A DNA stretch of 64,000 bases from an uncultured Clostridia bacterium (GTDB taxonomy: Bacteria; Bacillota; Clostridia; Oscillospirales; Ruminococcaceae). The stretch is from NCBI GenBank assembly GCA_947625125.1, contig CANQNF010000009.1, forward strand, positions 1-64,000, read 5' to 3'. Position numbers and translations under genes: made by a program. The first letter of the stretch is position 1, and the number at the start of each line of letters is the position of its first letter. Under the pieces are notes generated by a model that was given only the letters and a program-made list of their open reading frames with translations, had not been told where the DNA came from and did no database searches. Positions 55,903 through 64,000 of the stretch are shown here, in pieces.

Positions 55903-58122
55903 TTAGAGTTCTGCGGTCTCCCCAGCTCGGAGAGTGAGTTTAACGTTTTCTCTCCCCGGCACCGACACCGTGAAGTCCCCTGCCCGGTCGGCCTTGAGGC
56001 ATGCCCGGGTGATTTTTCCGTCTTCCCACTTCATGTCCACGCTCAGGCCCCCTCGTGCCTTGGCTCCCCTCAGCTCGCCGTTCTTCCATGACTCAGGGAG
56101 CGCCGGCAGAAGCGTTATCACGCCGTCGTGGGATTGCAGAAGCGCCTCCGCAATTCCTGCCGTGCCGCCGAAGTTTCCGTCGATTTGGAACGGCGGATGC
56201 ATGTCCAAAAAGTTTGGATAGGTCGAGCGCGACAGCAGCGCCGCGACGTTCTCGCCGACCTTTTCACCGTCGCGGATCCTCGCCCACATGTTGATTATCC
56301 ACGCCCGCGACCAGCCCGTATGGCCGCCGCCGTTTGATAGCCTGCGCTCGAGCGTGACTCTGGCGGCGCTCATCAGTTCGGGGGTCTTTGAATAGGTCAG
56401 CTGGCTGCCCGGGTGGAGTCCCCAGAGGTGGGAGATGTGGCGGTGCCCCGGTTCGACCTCGTCGTAGTCCTCGGCCCACTCCATTATCTGCCCGTATTTT
56501 CCGACGGACGGCTGCGGCAGCTTCGGCAGCATCTCCGAAATTTTGTCGCAGAGCCCGTCCCAGACGTTTAACTGCCTTGAATATTCGAGGCAGCTTTCAA
56601 AGATGTCCCGAATTATCATCGAATCCATCGTCGGGCCTACGCAAAGGCTTCCCGACTCGCCCGACGGGTGCAGATAGGTGTTTTCGGGAGATGTCGACGG
56701 CCCGGTGATGAGCTTGCCGTCATGCTCGAAAAGATACTCCGTGAAAAAGCGGCAGCTTTCTTTCAGGATGTCGATGTACTCCGCCAAAAATCCGACGTCG
56801 CCGGTGTATTCGTAGTGGGTTCTTATGTGGGTGCAGAGCCACGCCGCCCCCATCGGCCAGACCGTCGCCGGCATCCACCTGTCCTGGGGCGCGCAGTCCC
56901 CGAAGAGGTCGGTGTTATGATGGGCGCAGAACCCGCCGAGACCGTACATGTCCTCCGCGACCTTTTTTCCGTATGGGAGCATGGTTTTAAGATGCTCAAA
57001 AAGCGGCATTTCAAGCTCGCTCAGCCCGCAGACCCCTGCCGGCCAGTAGTTCATCTCGGCGTTTATGTTTATCGTGTACTTCGAGCCCCACGGCGGGGTG
57101 TGGTCCTTGTTCCAGATACCCTGGAGATTGGCAGGCTTCGTCCCCGGCCTTGAGCATGAAATCAGCAGGTACCTGCCGTAGTCGAAGTAGAGCTTTGCAA
57201 GGCCCGGGTCGTTTTCGGCGTTTTTAAAGCGCTCGTTTGTGGGGATATTGCCAAGGTCCTCTCCCCCCAAATCAAGAAATACCCGATCGAACCAGCCCTT
57301 ATAATCCTCGATGTGGCGGGCCTTTACGGCGTCATAACCGAGCTCCTGCGCAGAGGCGAGTTTTTCGGAGCACCATGCCAAAAAATCGTCGCCGTAAAAA
57401 TCGCTTCTTATAGTTATCCATACGGTCAGCTCGGTGCAGTCGTACGCCTCCGCTCCCTTTTCGGACGAGATGACGCAGCCGTCGCCGTCGGCCGAGAGCA
57501 TAAGCGCGTACTCGCAGCCGCCCTCGGGCTGTCTTACCGTGACATAGCTTCCGACCTCGTTGATGTCGAGATTATAGTCTTGGTTGTCGCGCTCGGAGAT
57601 ATCTATTGAGCAGTTAAATCTCTCGCCCGAAAGCGATTTTTCTTTCATGCATATGACCTGCTCGGGATAGCTGACGAAATATTCTCTGAGATATTCGCTG
57701 CCGCCGTCGCGGAAGCTGACCCGTAAAACGGCATTCTCGAGGTCAAGCTCGCGGCGGTAGTCGGCGTACTCACCGTGCGAAAATTTTAATCTGACATGCC
57801 CACAGGCGTCGTAGTAGCGCTGTTGGTCGGGGACGGCGTAGAGGTCCGATTCGCAAAGCGCCTCGGCTTCCTTTATCCTGCCCTCCAAAAGCAGCTCCCT
57901 GACCCGTTTCCAGCTTCCCTTGGCTTTCGGGTTGACGCGGTTCCTGCCTCCGTTTCCGACCCAGACCGTCTCCTCGTTGAGCTGTAAAATATCGTTTTTC
58001 GGGTCTCCGTAGACCATCGCCCCCAACGAGCCGTTGCCGATGGGCAGGGCTTCGTTCCATCCCTCCTTAAACGCTTCGGGGCCGGTGGGCGCGGGTGTTT
58101 TAAGCCAAATCGCCGATCTCAT
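55903..58122 (-). CDS. GH95 family alpha-L-fucosidase-like glycoside hydrolase
   Basis: The 739-residue protein opens with the GH95 pattern WNEALPIGNGSLGAMVYGDP and LNEETVWVGNGGRNRVNPKA. The middle is an alpha/alpha barrel with GIWNKDHTPPWGSKYTININ, AEMNYWPAGVCGLSELEMPL and ATVWPMGAAWLC, which carries the catalytic asparagine/aspartate and acid residues. It ends in FQIDGNFGGTAGIAEALLQS. GH95 enzymes cleave terminal fucose or galactose from mucin or plant glycans. No signal peptide is seen, so it is cytoplasmic and would act on imported oligosaccharides. It overlaps the reductase gene (ATGA). Confidence 0.93.
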   Translation of the reverse strand: MRSAIWLKTPAPTGPEAFKEGWNEALPIGNGSLGAMVYGDPKNDILQLNEETVWVGNGGRNRVNPKAKGSWKRVRELLLEGRIKEAEALCESDLYAVPDQQRYYDACGHVRLKFSHGEYADYRRELDLENAVLRVSFRDGGSEYLREYFVSYPEQVICMKEKSLSGERFNCSIDISERDNQDYNLDINEVGSYVTVRQPEGGCEYALMLSADGDGCVISSEKGAEAYDCTELTVWITIRSDFYGDDFLAWCSEKLASAQELGYDAVKARHIEDYKGWFDRVFLDLGGEDLGNIPTNERFKNAENDPGLAKLYFDYGRYLLISCSRPGTKPANLQGIWNKDHTPPWGSKYTININAEMNYWPAGVCGLSELEMPLFEHLKTMLPYGKKVAEDMYGLGGFCAHHNTDLFGDCAPQDRWMPATVWPMGAAWLCTHIRTHYEYTGDVGFLAEYIDILKESCRFFTEYLFEHDGKLITGPSTSPENTYLHPSGESGSLCVGPTMDSMIIRDIFESCLEYSRQLNVWDGLCDKISEMLPKLPQPSVGKYGQIMEWAEDYDEVEPGHRHISHLWGLHPGSQLTYSKTPELMSAARVTLERRLSNGGGHTGWSRAWIINMWARIRDGEKVGENVAALLSRSTYPNFLDMHPPFQIDGNFGGTAGIAEALLQSHDGVITLLPALPESWKNGELRGAKARGGLSVDMKWEDGKITRACLKADRAGDFTVSVPGRENVKLTLRAGETAEL

Positions 58123-59219
58123 GCAAGATCCGCCTCACATTCCTTAAGAAGCTTCGGTATTTCGAGATGCTGAGGGCAGGCGTTCACGCACTGCTCGCAG
58201 CCGATACAGTCGGACGGCGTGCCGGAGGTTTTGATGATTTCTGCGTACTTTTCTCTTGCCTCCCACTTCTTGTGGATGTCCCGCTTCATGTGGTTATATG
58301 CGGCGAAGATCTCCGGAATGTCAATATTCATCGGGCATCCGTCGGTGCAGTAGCGGCAGGCCGTGCAGGGTATGGCAAACTTAAGTTCCTTTGCAGCCTC
58401 TGCCAAAATTGATTTTTCCTCATCCGTCATCGGCTTGAGATCGTCCATGAAGCTGACGTTGTCCTCGACCTGCCAAAGCTCGCTCATGCCGCTTAAAACG
58501 ACCATGACGTTCGGAAGCGAAGCCGCAAATCTTAAAGCCCAGGACGAGCATGAAGCCGTTGGGTTATAGTCTTTGAGCAGCTTTTCGGCCTTTTTCGGCG
58601 GGTTTGCAAGACTTCCGCCCTTGATGGGCTCCATGACGATGACGGGCTTACCGTGCTTTTCGGCGACCTCGTAGCAGAGCCTCGACTGTACGCCCGGGTC
58701 CTCCCAATCGAGATAATTTATCTGGAGCTGCACAAATTCCATATCCGGCTGTTCGGTCAGGATTTTGTCGAGGGTCTCGGCGTTGTCATGGAACGAAAAT
58801 CCCATATGGCGAATTTTTCCGGTCGCCTTGAGCTCTCTCAGATAGTCGAAAGCGCCCGACGTTTTGGCGAATTCGTAGCTGCCGCGGTTCAGGGCGTGGA
58901 GCCAGTAATAGTCGATGTACTCGACCCCGAGCCTTTGCATCGACTCCGCGAACATTTTCTCCATGCCGGCCCGGTCGGGGTTCGAGAAGAGCGGGAGCTT
59001 GGTCGTGACGGTGTAGGAGTCCCTCGGGTGGCGCTTTACGACGCATTCCCGGAAAGCCACCTCGCTGAAGCCGCCGTGGTAGACGTAGGCGGTGTCGAAG
59101 TAAGTGAAGCCCTTTGACAGGAACAGGTCGACCATTTCCTTGACCTTTTCGAGGTCGATGTTCTTGCCGTCGCCGCCTATGCAGGGCAGCCTCATCAGTC
59201 CGAATCCTAATTTTTTCAT
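58119..59219 (-). CDS. Aldo/keto reductase with C-terminal 4Fe-4S domain
   Basis: This 366-residue protein has an aldo/keto reductase barrel (FTYFDTAYVYHGG with aspartate and tyrosine, then WLHALNRGSYEFAK and GFSFHDNAETLDKI) in the first 280 residues. The C-terminal end carries two ferredoxin-like cysteine clusters (CTACRYCTDGCPMNIDIP and CIGCEQCVNACPQHLEIPKL). This combination is common in anaerobes and couples sugar or carbonyl reduction to an electron carrier. GGAGGAAACG precedes ATG 59219. It overlaps GH95 by ATGA, suggesting that it acts on the released sugar. Confidence 0.93.
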   Translation of the reverse strand: MKKLGFGLMRLPCIGGDGKNIDLEKVKEMVDLFLSKGFTYFDTAYVYHGGFSEVAFRECVVKRHPRDSYTVTTKLPLFSNPDRAGMEKMFAESMQRLGVEYIDYYWLHALNRGSYEFAKTSGAFDYLRELKATGKIRHMGFSFHDNAETLDKILTEQPDMEFVQLQINYLDWEDPGVQSRLCYEVAEKHGKPVIVMEPIKGGSLANPPKKAEKLLKDYNPTASCSSWALRFAASLPNVMVVLSGMSELWQVEDNVSFMDDLKPMTDEEKSILAEAAKELKFAIPCTACRYCTDGCPMNIDIPEIFAAYNHMKRDIHKKWEAREKYAEIIKTSGTPSDCIGCEQCVNACPQHLEIPKLLKECEADLA

Positions 59220-59232
59220 TTCGTTTCCTCCT

Positions 59233-59907
59233 TCAGATTTTTAATGTGTTTAAGTAGTTTTTATGCTCTAAAGGAACGCGAAAGCTCTCGCGGGCCTTTT
59301 GAATTGACTTATTGTGCACCCAGGGGTCGAGCTCCCGGGCCTTAAGTATCTTTAACGTTTCGTCATATTGCTTTGCCAGCGCCGTCGCCATGAACCATGC
59401 CTGCATCATCTTGACGTAATACTCGTCCGAGCGAATTTTGGCGACTTCGAGCAGATACTCGGGCGAAAAGCGCTCGTCCAAAAAATAGCGCATGAGCATG
59501 CCTATCCCAAAGCGCACGGTGTACGGCATACCCGACCCCATCCATTCTCTGATTTTCGGCAGCAGAGGTTCCGGGGATTTTTTGAATGCGGCCGGCGAAA
59601 GCGCGTCGCAGACCGCCCAGTTGTCGATATACGAAAGGAACCGCTCAGTCTCGCAAAGCGCCTTGTCAAAGGACTTTATGCGGCAGATCAGTGCGGCATG
59701 AAGAATGTTTTCGTCATAGTATCGGTGCGGCAGCCGGCTGAGAAATTCCGAGGCTTCGTGCTCCGAAAGTTCCTTGGCGAGCTGACGAATCGCGGGTATC
59801 CGCACGCCGATTATGCTGTCTTTTTCGATGTTGGGAACGATGGAGCGCTGCATTTCGGCATATGTTTCATCCCGCAAAGCAAAAAGTTTTTCTTGTATAT
59901 TATTCAT
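59233..59907 (-). CDS. AlkD-like DNA alkylation repair protein
   Basis: The 224-residue protein is an all-helical HEAT-like DNA glycosylase family member that excises alkylated bases. The pattern IIGVRIPAIRQLAKELSEHE, SYIDNWAVCDALSP, VRFGIGMLMRYF and WFMATALAKQYDETL is typical of this family. The frame is open far upstream, but ATG 59907 (MNNIQEKLFALRDE) overlaps the GH43 stop by 8 bases and gives a family-like length; ATG 59916 is an alternative. No ribosome site is visible, so translation probably depends on GH43 reading. Its place in a glycan operon is unusual. Confidence 0.88.
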   Translation of the reverse strand: MNNIQEKLFALRDETYAEMQRSIVPNIEKDSIIGVRIPAIRQLAKELSEHEASEFLSRLPHRYYDENILHAALICRIKSFDKALCETERFLSYIDNWAVCDALSPAAFKKSPEPLLPKIREWMGSGMPYTVRFGIGMLMRYFLDERFSPEYLLEVAKIRSDEYYVKMMQAWFMATALAKQYDETLKILKARELDPWVHNKSIQKARESFRVPLEHKNYLNTLKI

Positions 59908-61366
59908 AATCGTCATAAATGAAATTTGTGAATTTTGCCGAACCTTTGGCGGCAATTTTGTTGTAGCTGAACAGCCCGAACCGACAGCCTGTGAAGTGTC
60001 GTAAATCAAAAGTCATGCGGTGCCTACCGCCCAGCTGTTTGAAATCGTCTCCGACTTTGACGAAAAATTCGGCGTAATCCTTGCCCGGACCGAACTCATA
60101 TGAGACGCGCAAAATTAACTTATCCTCAGATTTGAATTCCTCGGCGACAAACTCGTCTCCGTCCTCTCTCAGGCGTAAAACTGCGTAATATCCGTCCTCA
60201 CGTCGCTCAATGCCGAGCGCGCCGTAGCGGTATTGCAGGGCGCAGATGCCCGCGAACCCGCCGACTTCAAGGCATGAGCCGTCGACCGTGACCTCGGCCG
60301 CGCACCTCGGGAACAGGGCGCGTTGAGTGACGGTATTTTTGGCGTACTCCAAGTTGTCAGCCCTGCCTGAGAGGATGACGAGCCCATTATCAAAGCGGAT
60401 TTTTGAGAGATCGGGGTTGTGGTTGAACTCCCATGCCCCGTCTAAACCTTGCGTAAAGTCATCGCTGTGTACTAACTTTTGGTATTGATAATTCCTGCGG
60501 TTAGTCTCGCATACAATTTCGACCGTCGGCTTATCAAAAACAGGAAATCCGTCCTCCCGAAAGTGCATCGGGACGAGATTCGGGATGCGGCCGACCGCTC
60601 CCCTGTCCGCAAAAATCACGCCGTAGTAATTTCCAATCGGAGTGTCGACGATTCCGCCCTGAGCGACCCCGTTCGTGCCGTCGAACTCGTCGACGATGAC
60701 GTCGCCGCCTTTCCAGACGCCGTCGATCCTATCGGACATGAACGCCGCCTCGACGCGCACCCATTTTTCGGGGAGCGAGTGGATGAAAAAGGCGTAATAT
60801 CGGCCTTTTATCTTATAGAGGTGGCAGCCCTCGAGGCCGAGACCGTTCCCCGGAGGGTCGATGAGCACGGTTTTGTCGACGCCTCCCGGCTTCGGGCCGG
60901 AGAGGTCGGGCTCGAGCTCGGTGACGCGGATCTCGCGGTTGCCGTACATTATATAGACCCGGCCGTCGTCGTCGAAAAGGACGGAGCAATCGTGGTAAAA
61001 GCCCCTGATATAGGACTTTTTCCAGGGTCCCTCGATTTTTTCGGAGGTGAAATGGTAGGTCTTTTTCGTGTCGTTGGCGATGAAAATGACGTGGAAAACC
61101 CCGTCGTGGTATCTTAAGCATGGCGCCCACATCCCGCAGGCGTAGGCGTGGCCTCCGTCGAGATTTTCTCTGTCTGTATTTTCCAAAGTATCATAAACAT
61201 GGCAGCAAAATTCCCAGTTTATCAGGTCATACGAGCGCAGAATCACGCACCCCGGCATGAAGTACATCGTGGTCGAGCACATATAATATGTATCGCCGAC
61301 TCGTATGACGTCAGGGTCGGGATAGTCAAGCCGTGTGAGAGGATTTTTACCTTTTATAATATCCAT
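59900..61366 (-). CDS. GH43 family beta-xylosidase/alpha-L-arabinofuranosidase
   Basis: The 488-residue protein has a five-bladed propeller with catalytic base in LDYPDPDVIRVGDTYYMCST, pKa modulator in HDCSVLFDDDGRVYIMYGN and acid in GLGLEGCHLYKIKGRYYAF. The last 190 residues form a beta-sandwich of the GH43 C-terminal type (FDNGLVILSGRADNLEYA, YRYGALGIERREDGYYAVL). It releases xylose or arabinose from oligosaccharides. No signal peptide is visible. TCGGAGC precedes ATG 61366. It probably works with GH3 upstream. Confidence 0.93.
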   Translation of the reverse strand: MDIIKGKNPLTRLDYPDPDVIRVGDTYYMCSTTMYFMPGCVILRSYDLINWEFCCHVYDTLENTDRENLDGGHAYACGMWAPCLRYHDGVFHVIFIANDTKKTYHFTSEKIEGPWKKSYIRGFYHDCSVLFDDDGRVYIMYGNREIRVTELEPDLSGPKPGGVDKTVLIDPPGNGLGLEGCHLYKIKGRYYAFFIHSLPEKWVRVEAAFMSDRIDGVWKGGDVIVDEFDGTNGVAQGGIVDTPIGNYYGVIFADRGAVGRIPNLVPMHFREDGFPVFDKPTVEIVCETNRRNYQYQKLVHSDDFTQGLDGAWEFNHNPDLSKIRFDNGLVILSGRADNLEYAKNTVTQRALFPRCAAEVTVDGSCLEVGGFAGICALQYRYGALGIERREDGYYAVLRLREDGDEFVAEEFKSEDKLILRVSYEFGPGKDYAEFFVKVGDDFKQLGGRHRMTFDLRHFTGCRFGLFSYNKIAAKGSAKFTNFIYDDYE

Positions 61367-61424
61367 TTTATGCTCCGAAATAAATAAATTCTTAAAAATT
61401 TCTTGCGTTAAGGAAGTTTTTTAT

Positions 61425-61467
61425 GGGCGGCAGCCCCATGCCCAAAAACACAAACTGCCGCCCCATT
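61425..61467. other. Inverted repeat in the GH3-GH43 gap
   Basis: GGGCGGCAG (61425-61433) pairs with CTGCCGCCC (61455-61463). ATTTTT follows on the plus strand but ATAAAAAA on the coding (minus) strand, so it is not a canonical terminator for GH3; an RNA processing or stabilising role in the shared mRNA is possible. Confidence 0.5.
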
Positions 61468-61473
61468 TTTAAA

Positions 61474-63564
61474 CTACAGTTCGACCTTTACGCACTTTTT
61501 GCCGGTAAGCCTTTCGCTCAGCTCGTCCGGCTGGCTGGTGCCGAAGTAGAGCGTGGTCTTTGCATTTTCGTCAAAGTACCGCCTGCCCTCGGCATTCACG
61601 ACCGTAAGCGCGCTCTTTTTTATCTCAATTGAGACGGTTTTCTCCTCGTTTTTGCCAAGTTTTACCTTTTTAAAGGAGCAAAGCGCGTGATTTCGGACCG
61701 CGTCGGGAGAAGTCGAACGGAAGTAGACCTCGAGCACGTCGGCGGTCTCGCGGCCGCTGTTTTTAAGCTTCACGTCGGCCTTTATCACCTCTTCGCAATC
61801 CTTGACGTCGGCGCTTTCCACGCTCACGTCGCCGTAGCTCAGGCCGAACCCGAACGGGAACAGCACGTTGTCGTCCTCGGCGCGCTCGTTGCGGTAGGTG
61901 CGGTATCTCATGGAATAATCAGTAAAATCAGGAAGCTTTTTCACGTCCTTGTAGAACGTCACCGGCAGCTTTCCGCAGGGGGACGTCTTGCCAAACAGAA
62001 TTTCAGCGACGGCCTTGCCGCCCTCGGAGCCCGGGTAAAACGCCTGTAACAGGGCGTTCGGCTCTGTCTCAACGTTGAGCGAGGAGCCGCTGACCAAAAT
62101 TATCACGGTCGGCTTGCCGATCTCCATGACCTTTTTGACCAAAAGCCTCTGCGAGTCGGGGAGATTCAGGGTCAGCTTGTCGCCCGAGGCGTCGGTGTTC
62201 GAGGCGTCGCCCTGCTCGCCCTCAAGAGTCTCGTCGAGGCCGAGGCACAAAACGACCACGTCGGAGTGCTCGGCGACGATTTGGGCCTCGGCTATTCTGT
62301 CGCCCGGAAGCGCGAGCCCCTCGATCCTGTCCCTGAAGAGGTCGCAGCCCTCGGAGAACAGCACCCTGCCCGGGAACGCGTCCTGAATGCCCTCTAAAAT
62401 CGTTATGTAGCGGGATGCCGTGCCGTGGTAGTTGCCCATCAGCGCTTTGCGGCTCTGTGCATTCGGGCCGATAACGCCGATAGTGCCTATCTTTTCGGGG
62501 TCAAGCGGCAGGATACCGTCGTTTTTGAGGAGCACGCAGGCGTTGCGGCCTGCCTCTAAGCTTATGTCAAGGTGCTCTTTGGACTCGACGTCCATGTAGG
62601 AGAGGCTGTCAAATTCCGTCTCATCGAACATCCCGAGCCTCATTCTTGTGCGCATAAGGTGCTCGGCAGCCTCGGTTATCTCCTCCTCGGAAATCAGGCC
62701 GTCCTGGTAGGCCTTATAGACCATCAGGTATGTCGAGCCGCAGTTCACGTCGCAGCCGTTTTTCAGCGCGAGCGCCACCGATTCCTCGGGGGTCGCGGTG
62801 ACATGGTGGTTCTCGTGGAAGTCCTTTATCGCCCAGCAGTCCGAAACGAAATAGCCGTCAAAGCCCCATTCTACGAGTTTTTTGTGCAGATATTCAGAGC
62901 CGCAGCAGGGCTCTCCGTTGGTGCGGTTGTACGCGCCCATCACGCCCTCGACCTTGGCCTCTTTGACGAGCGCCTCGAAAGCGGGGAGATATGTCTCCTC
63001 CATGTCCTTGGGGTCGGCCACGGCGTCAAACTCATGCCGAAGCGCCTCGGGACCGGAATGGACCGCAAAGTGCTTGGCGCAGGCTGCTGCCCTTAAATAC
63101 TCGCCGTCGCCCTGGATTCCTTTAACAAACGCGCAGCCGAGGCGGGATGTGAGATATGGGTCCTCGCCGTATGTCTCGTGTCCCCTGCCCCAACGCGGGT
63201 CGCGGAAGATGTTTATGTTCGGGCTCCAGAGCGTGAGGCCCTTGTAGATGTCGCGGTCGCCCTTTTTCGAGTATTCGTTGTATTTGGCGCGGCACTCTAT
63301 CGAGATGACCTCGGCGACGGTGCGCAGAAGCTCCTCGTCAAAGGAAGCCGCAAGCCCGATGGCCTGGGGGAACATGGTGCCGACTCCGGCCCTCGCAACG
63401 CCGTGCAAGCCCTCGTTCCACCAGTTATAGGCTTCGACAGAGAGCCGCTCGATGGCGGGAGCTCCGAATTTAAGCTGCTCGCAGCGCTCCAAAAGGGTCA
63501 TCTTCGACACTAAATCGTGGGCGCGCTCTTCACAGGTTTTGGTTTTGTCTCTATAAATTTCCAT
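61474..63564 (-). CDS. GH3 family beta-xylosidase/beta-glucosidase
   Basis: The 696-residue enzyme has the GH3 N-terminal barrel: WWNEGLHGVARAGVGTMFPQ, RDPRWGRGHETYGEDPYLTS, KHFAVHSGP (about 164), and the nucleophile aspartate 242 in GYFVSDCWAIKDFHEN. The C-terminal sandwich starts near 330 (DGILPLDPEKIGTIGVIGPN) and a fibronectin type III-like domain ends it (FGFGLSYGDVSVESADVKD). The WWNEGLHGVAR start is typical of xylosidase-like members. It is cytoplasmic by lack of a signal. GGAGGTAC precedes ATG 63564. It is first in the glycan operon. Confidence 0.95.
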   Translation of the reverse strand: MEIYRDKTKTCEERAHDLVSKMTLLERCEQLKFGAPAIERLSVEAYNWWNEGLHGVARAGVGTMFPQAIGLAASFDEELLRTVAEVISIECRAKYNEYSKKGDRDIYKGLTLWSPNINIFRDPRWGRGHETYGEDPYLTSRLGCAFVKGIQGDGEYLRAAACAKHFAVHSGPEALRHEFDAVADPKDMEETYLPAFEALVKEAKVEGVMGAYNRTNGEPCCGSEYLHKKLVEWGFDGYFVSDCWAIKDFHENHHVTATPEESVALALKNGCDVNCGSTYLMVYKAYQDGLISEEEITEAAEHLMRTRMRLGMFDETEFDSLSYMDVESKEHLDISLEAGRNACVLLKNDGILPLDPEKIGTIGVIGPNAQSRKALMGNYHGTASRYITILEGIQDAFPGRVLFSEGCDLFRDRIEGLALPGDRIAEAQIVAEHSDVVVLCLGLDETLEGEQGDASNTDASGDKLTLNLPDSQRLLVKKVMEIGKPTVIILVSGSSLNVETEPNALLQAFYPGSEGGKAVAEILFGKTSPCGKLPVTFYKDVKKLPDFTDYSMRYRTYRNERAEDDNVLFPFGFGLSYGDVSVESADVKDCEEVIKADVKLKNSGRETADVLEVYFRSTSPDAVRNHALCSFKKVKLGKNEEKTVSIEIKKSALTVVNAEGRRYFDENAKTTLYFGTSQPDELSERLTGKKCVKVEL

Positions 63565-63593
63565 ATGTACCTCCCGAATATTTAGTCATCTCT

Positions 63594-63622
63594 ATTGTAC
63601 TAAAAATTGCAGAAAAAATCAA
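63594..63622 (-). promoter_or_regulatory. Promoter of the glycan operon
   Basis: TTGATT (63617-63622), 17 bases and TACAAT (63594-63599) on the minus strand, 30 bases before GH3. No regulator gene lies beside it. Confidence 0.7.
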
Positions 63623-63651
63623 TCGGTTTTTAAAAGTTTTTTTATTTTTTA

Positions 63652-63680
63652 TTGAATTTTCGCGCTCCCTGTGGTATAAT
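63652..63680 (+). promoter_or_regulatory. Promoter of proC
   Basis: TTGAAT (63652-63657), 17 bases and TATAAT (63675-63680). The 80-base leader has two short stems, CGGAAA-TCGG-TTTCCG and GCGGA-GCAT-TCCGC, upstream of the ribosome site. Confidence 0.8.
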
Positions 63681-63767
63681 CGTAGAGGTTCGGAAATCGG
63701 TTTTCCGGCAATATGATAATTTGTTAATTTTTTGCGGAGCATTCCGCGATGACAGGGAGGTTAAATT

Positions 63768-64000
63768 ATGAATTTTACCGTATTCGGATTCGGACACATG
63801 GGCTCGGCAATCGTGGCGGGAGGTCTTAGGTCGGGAGTCCTTAAGGCAGGCGACGTGACGGTCGTCGATAAAGACGAAAAGGGTCTCATTCGCGCAAATA
63901 AAATGGGTATCGACTGCACGACCCGCGACCCGGATATCATACTCGAAAAAAAGCCCGACGTAATCATGACAGCCGTGAGACCGGCAGACCTTGAGGGGCT
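63768..64000 (+). CDS. proC: Pyrroline-5-carboxylate reductase, partial at the window edge
   Basis: The 77 visible residues give the Rossmann start FTVFGFGHMGSAIVAGGL and the helix-strand pattern LKAGDVTVVDKDEKG, followed by DIILEKKPDVIMTAVRPADL, which matches ProC (usually AVKPQ). ProC reduces pyrroline-5-carboxylate to proline and completes the pathway begun by proB and proA about 60 kb upstream. CAGGGAGG precedes ATG 63768. The 3' end is cut by the window. Confidence 0.9.
   Translation, partial: MNFTVFGFGHMGSAIVAGGLRSGVLKAGDVTVVDKDEKGLIRANKMGIDCTTRDPDIILEKKPDVIMTAVRPADLEG

Noticed and set aside
1-64000. Mobile genetic element or prophage
   Set aside because: No transposase, integrase, phage structural gene or target-site duplication was recognised; the repeats alone are not enough.

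Overview
The window looks like a chromosomal segment of an anaerobic gut Firmicute, probably a Clostridia member of the Ruminococcaceae/Oscillospiraceae type. Supporting signs are a class III (oxygen-sensitive) ribonucleotide reductase, an NAD-linked PyrK/PyrD dihydroorotate dehydrogenase, an aspartate transcarbamoylase with a PyrI chain, a split PurH (PurO plus separate AICAR transformylase), short HisG with HisZ, strong AGGAGG-type ribosome binding sites, many TTGACA-17-TATAAT promoters, a surface cohesin protein, and several plant or mucin glycan hydrolases. No phage, integrase or transposase gene was seen. The species assignment is inference.

Layout. 1-385: a terminator, tRNA-Leu(CAG) on the minus strand, and the promoter of the first operon. 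386-5419 (+): small membrane protein, 2-hydroxyacid dehydrogenase, proB, proA, an anchored hypothetical protein and a GNAT acetyltransferase. 5804-11332 (-): trxB, nrdD, nrdG, each nrd promoter carrying an NrdR-type box, then an EamA transporter. 11474-11992: a compact RNA-rich locus with two tandem small-RNA genes, a 24-residue hydrophobic peptide and a convergent antisense promoter, which I read as a candidate type I toxin-antitoxin system. 12103-15701 (+): hydrolase, MATE pump, unknown gene. 15793-18472 (-): lipoprotein, SPFH protein, cohesin protein. 18749-20681 (+): AraC regulator and GH10 xylanase. 20770-27808 (-): membrane and zinc-ribbon proteins, repeat lipoprotein, deoxyinosine glycosylase, msrA, putative metallopeptidase, homoserine dehydrogenase and an ACT regulator.

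28381-55814 (+) is a 27-kb biosynthetic superblock: pyrC-K-D-F-E-B-I, then purE-C-F-M-N-O-AICARFT-glyA-purD-purL, then hisZ-G-D-C-B-H-A-F-IE plus a histidinol phosphatase. Each block has its own promoter. The pyr and his leaders contain structures that could act in attenuation. All three pathways draw on PRPP. 55903-63564 (-) is a glycan operon (GH3, GH43, an AlkD-like protein, an Fe-S aldo/keto reductase, GH95). The window ends inside proC, about 60 kb from proBA.

The intergenic DNA is unusually rich in palindromes: four GC-rich nested 'cloverleaf' elements (two exactly 77 bp), a 213-bp rod-like inverted repeat, an array of six perfect hairpins, a degenerate pair of direct repeats, and scattered purine-rich GTCAGA-like repeats. 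Promoters, terminators and structures were found by eye; no folding or database search was run.
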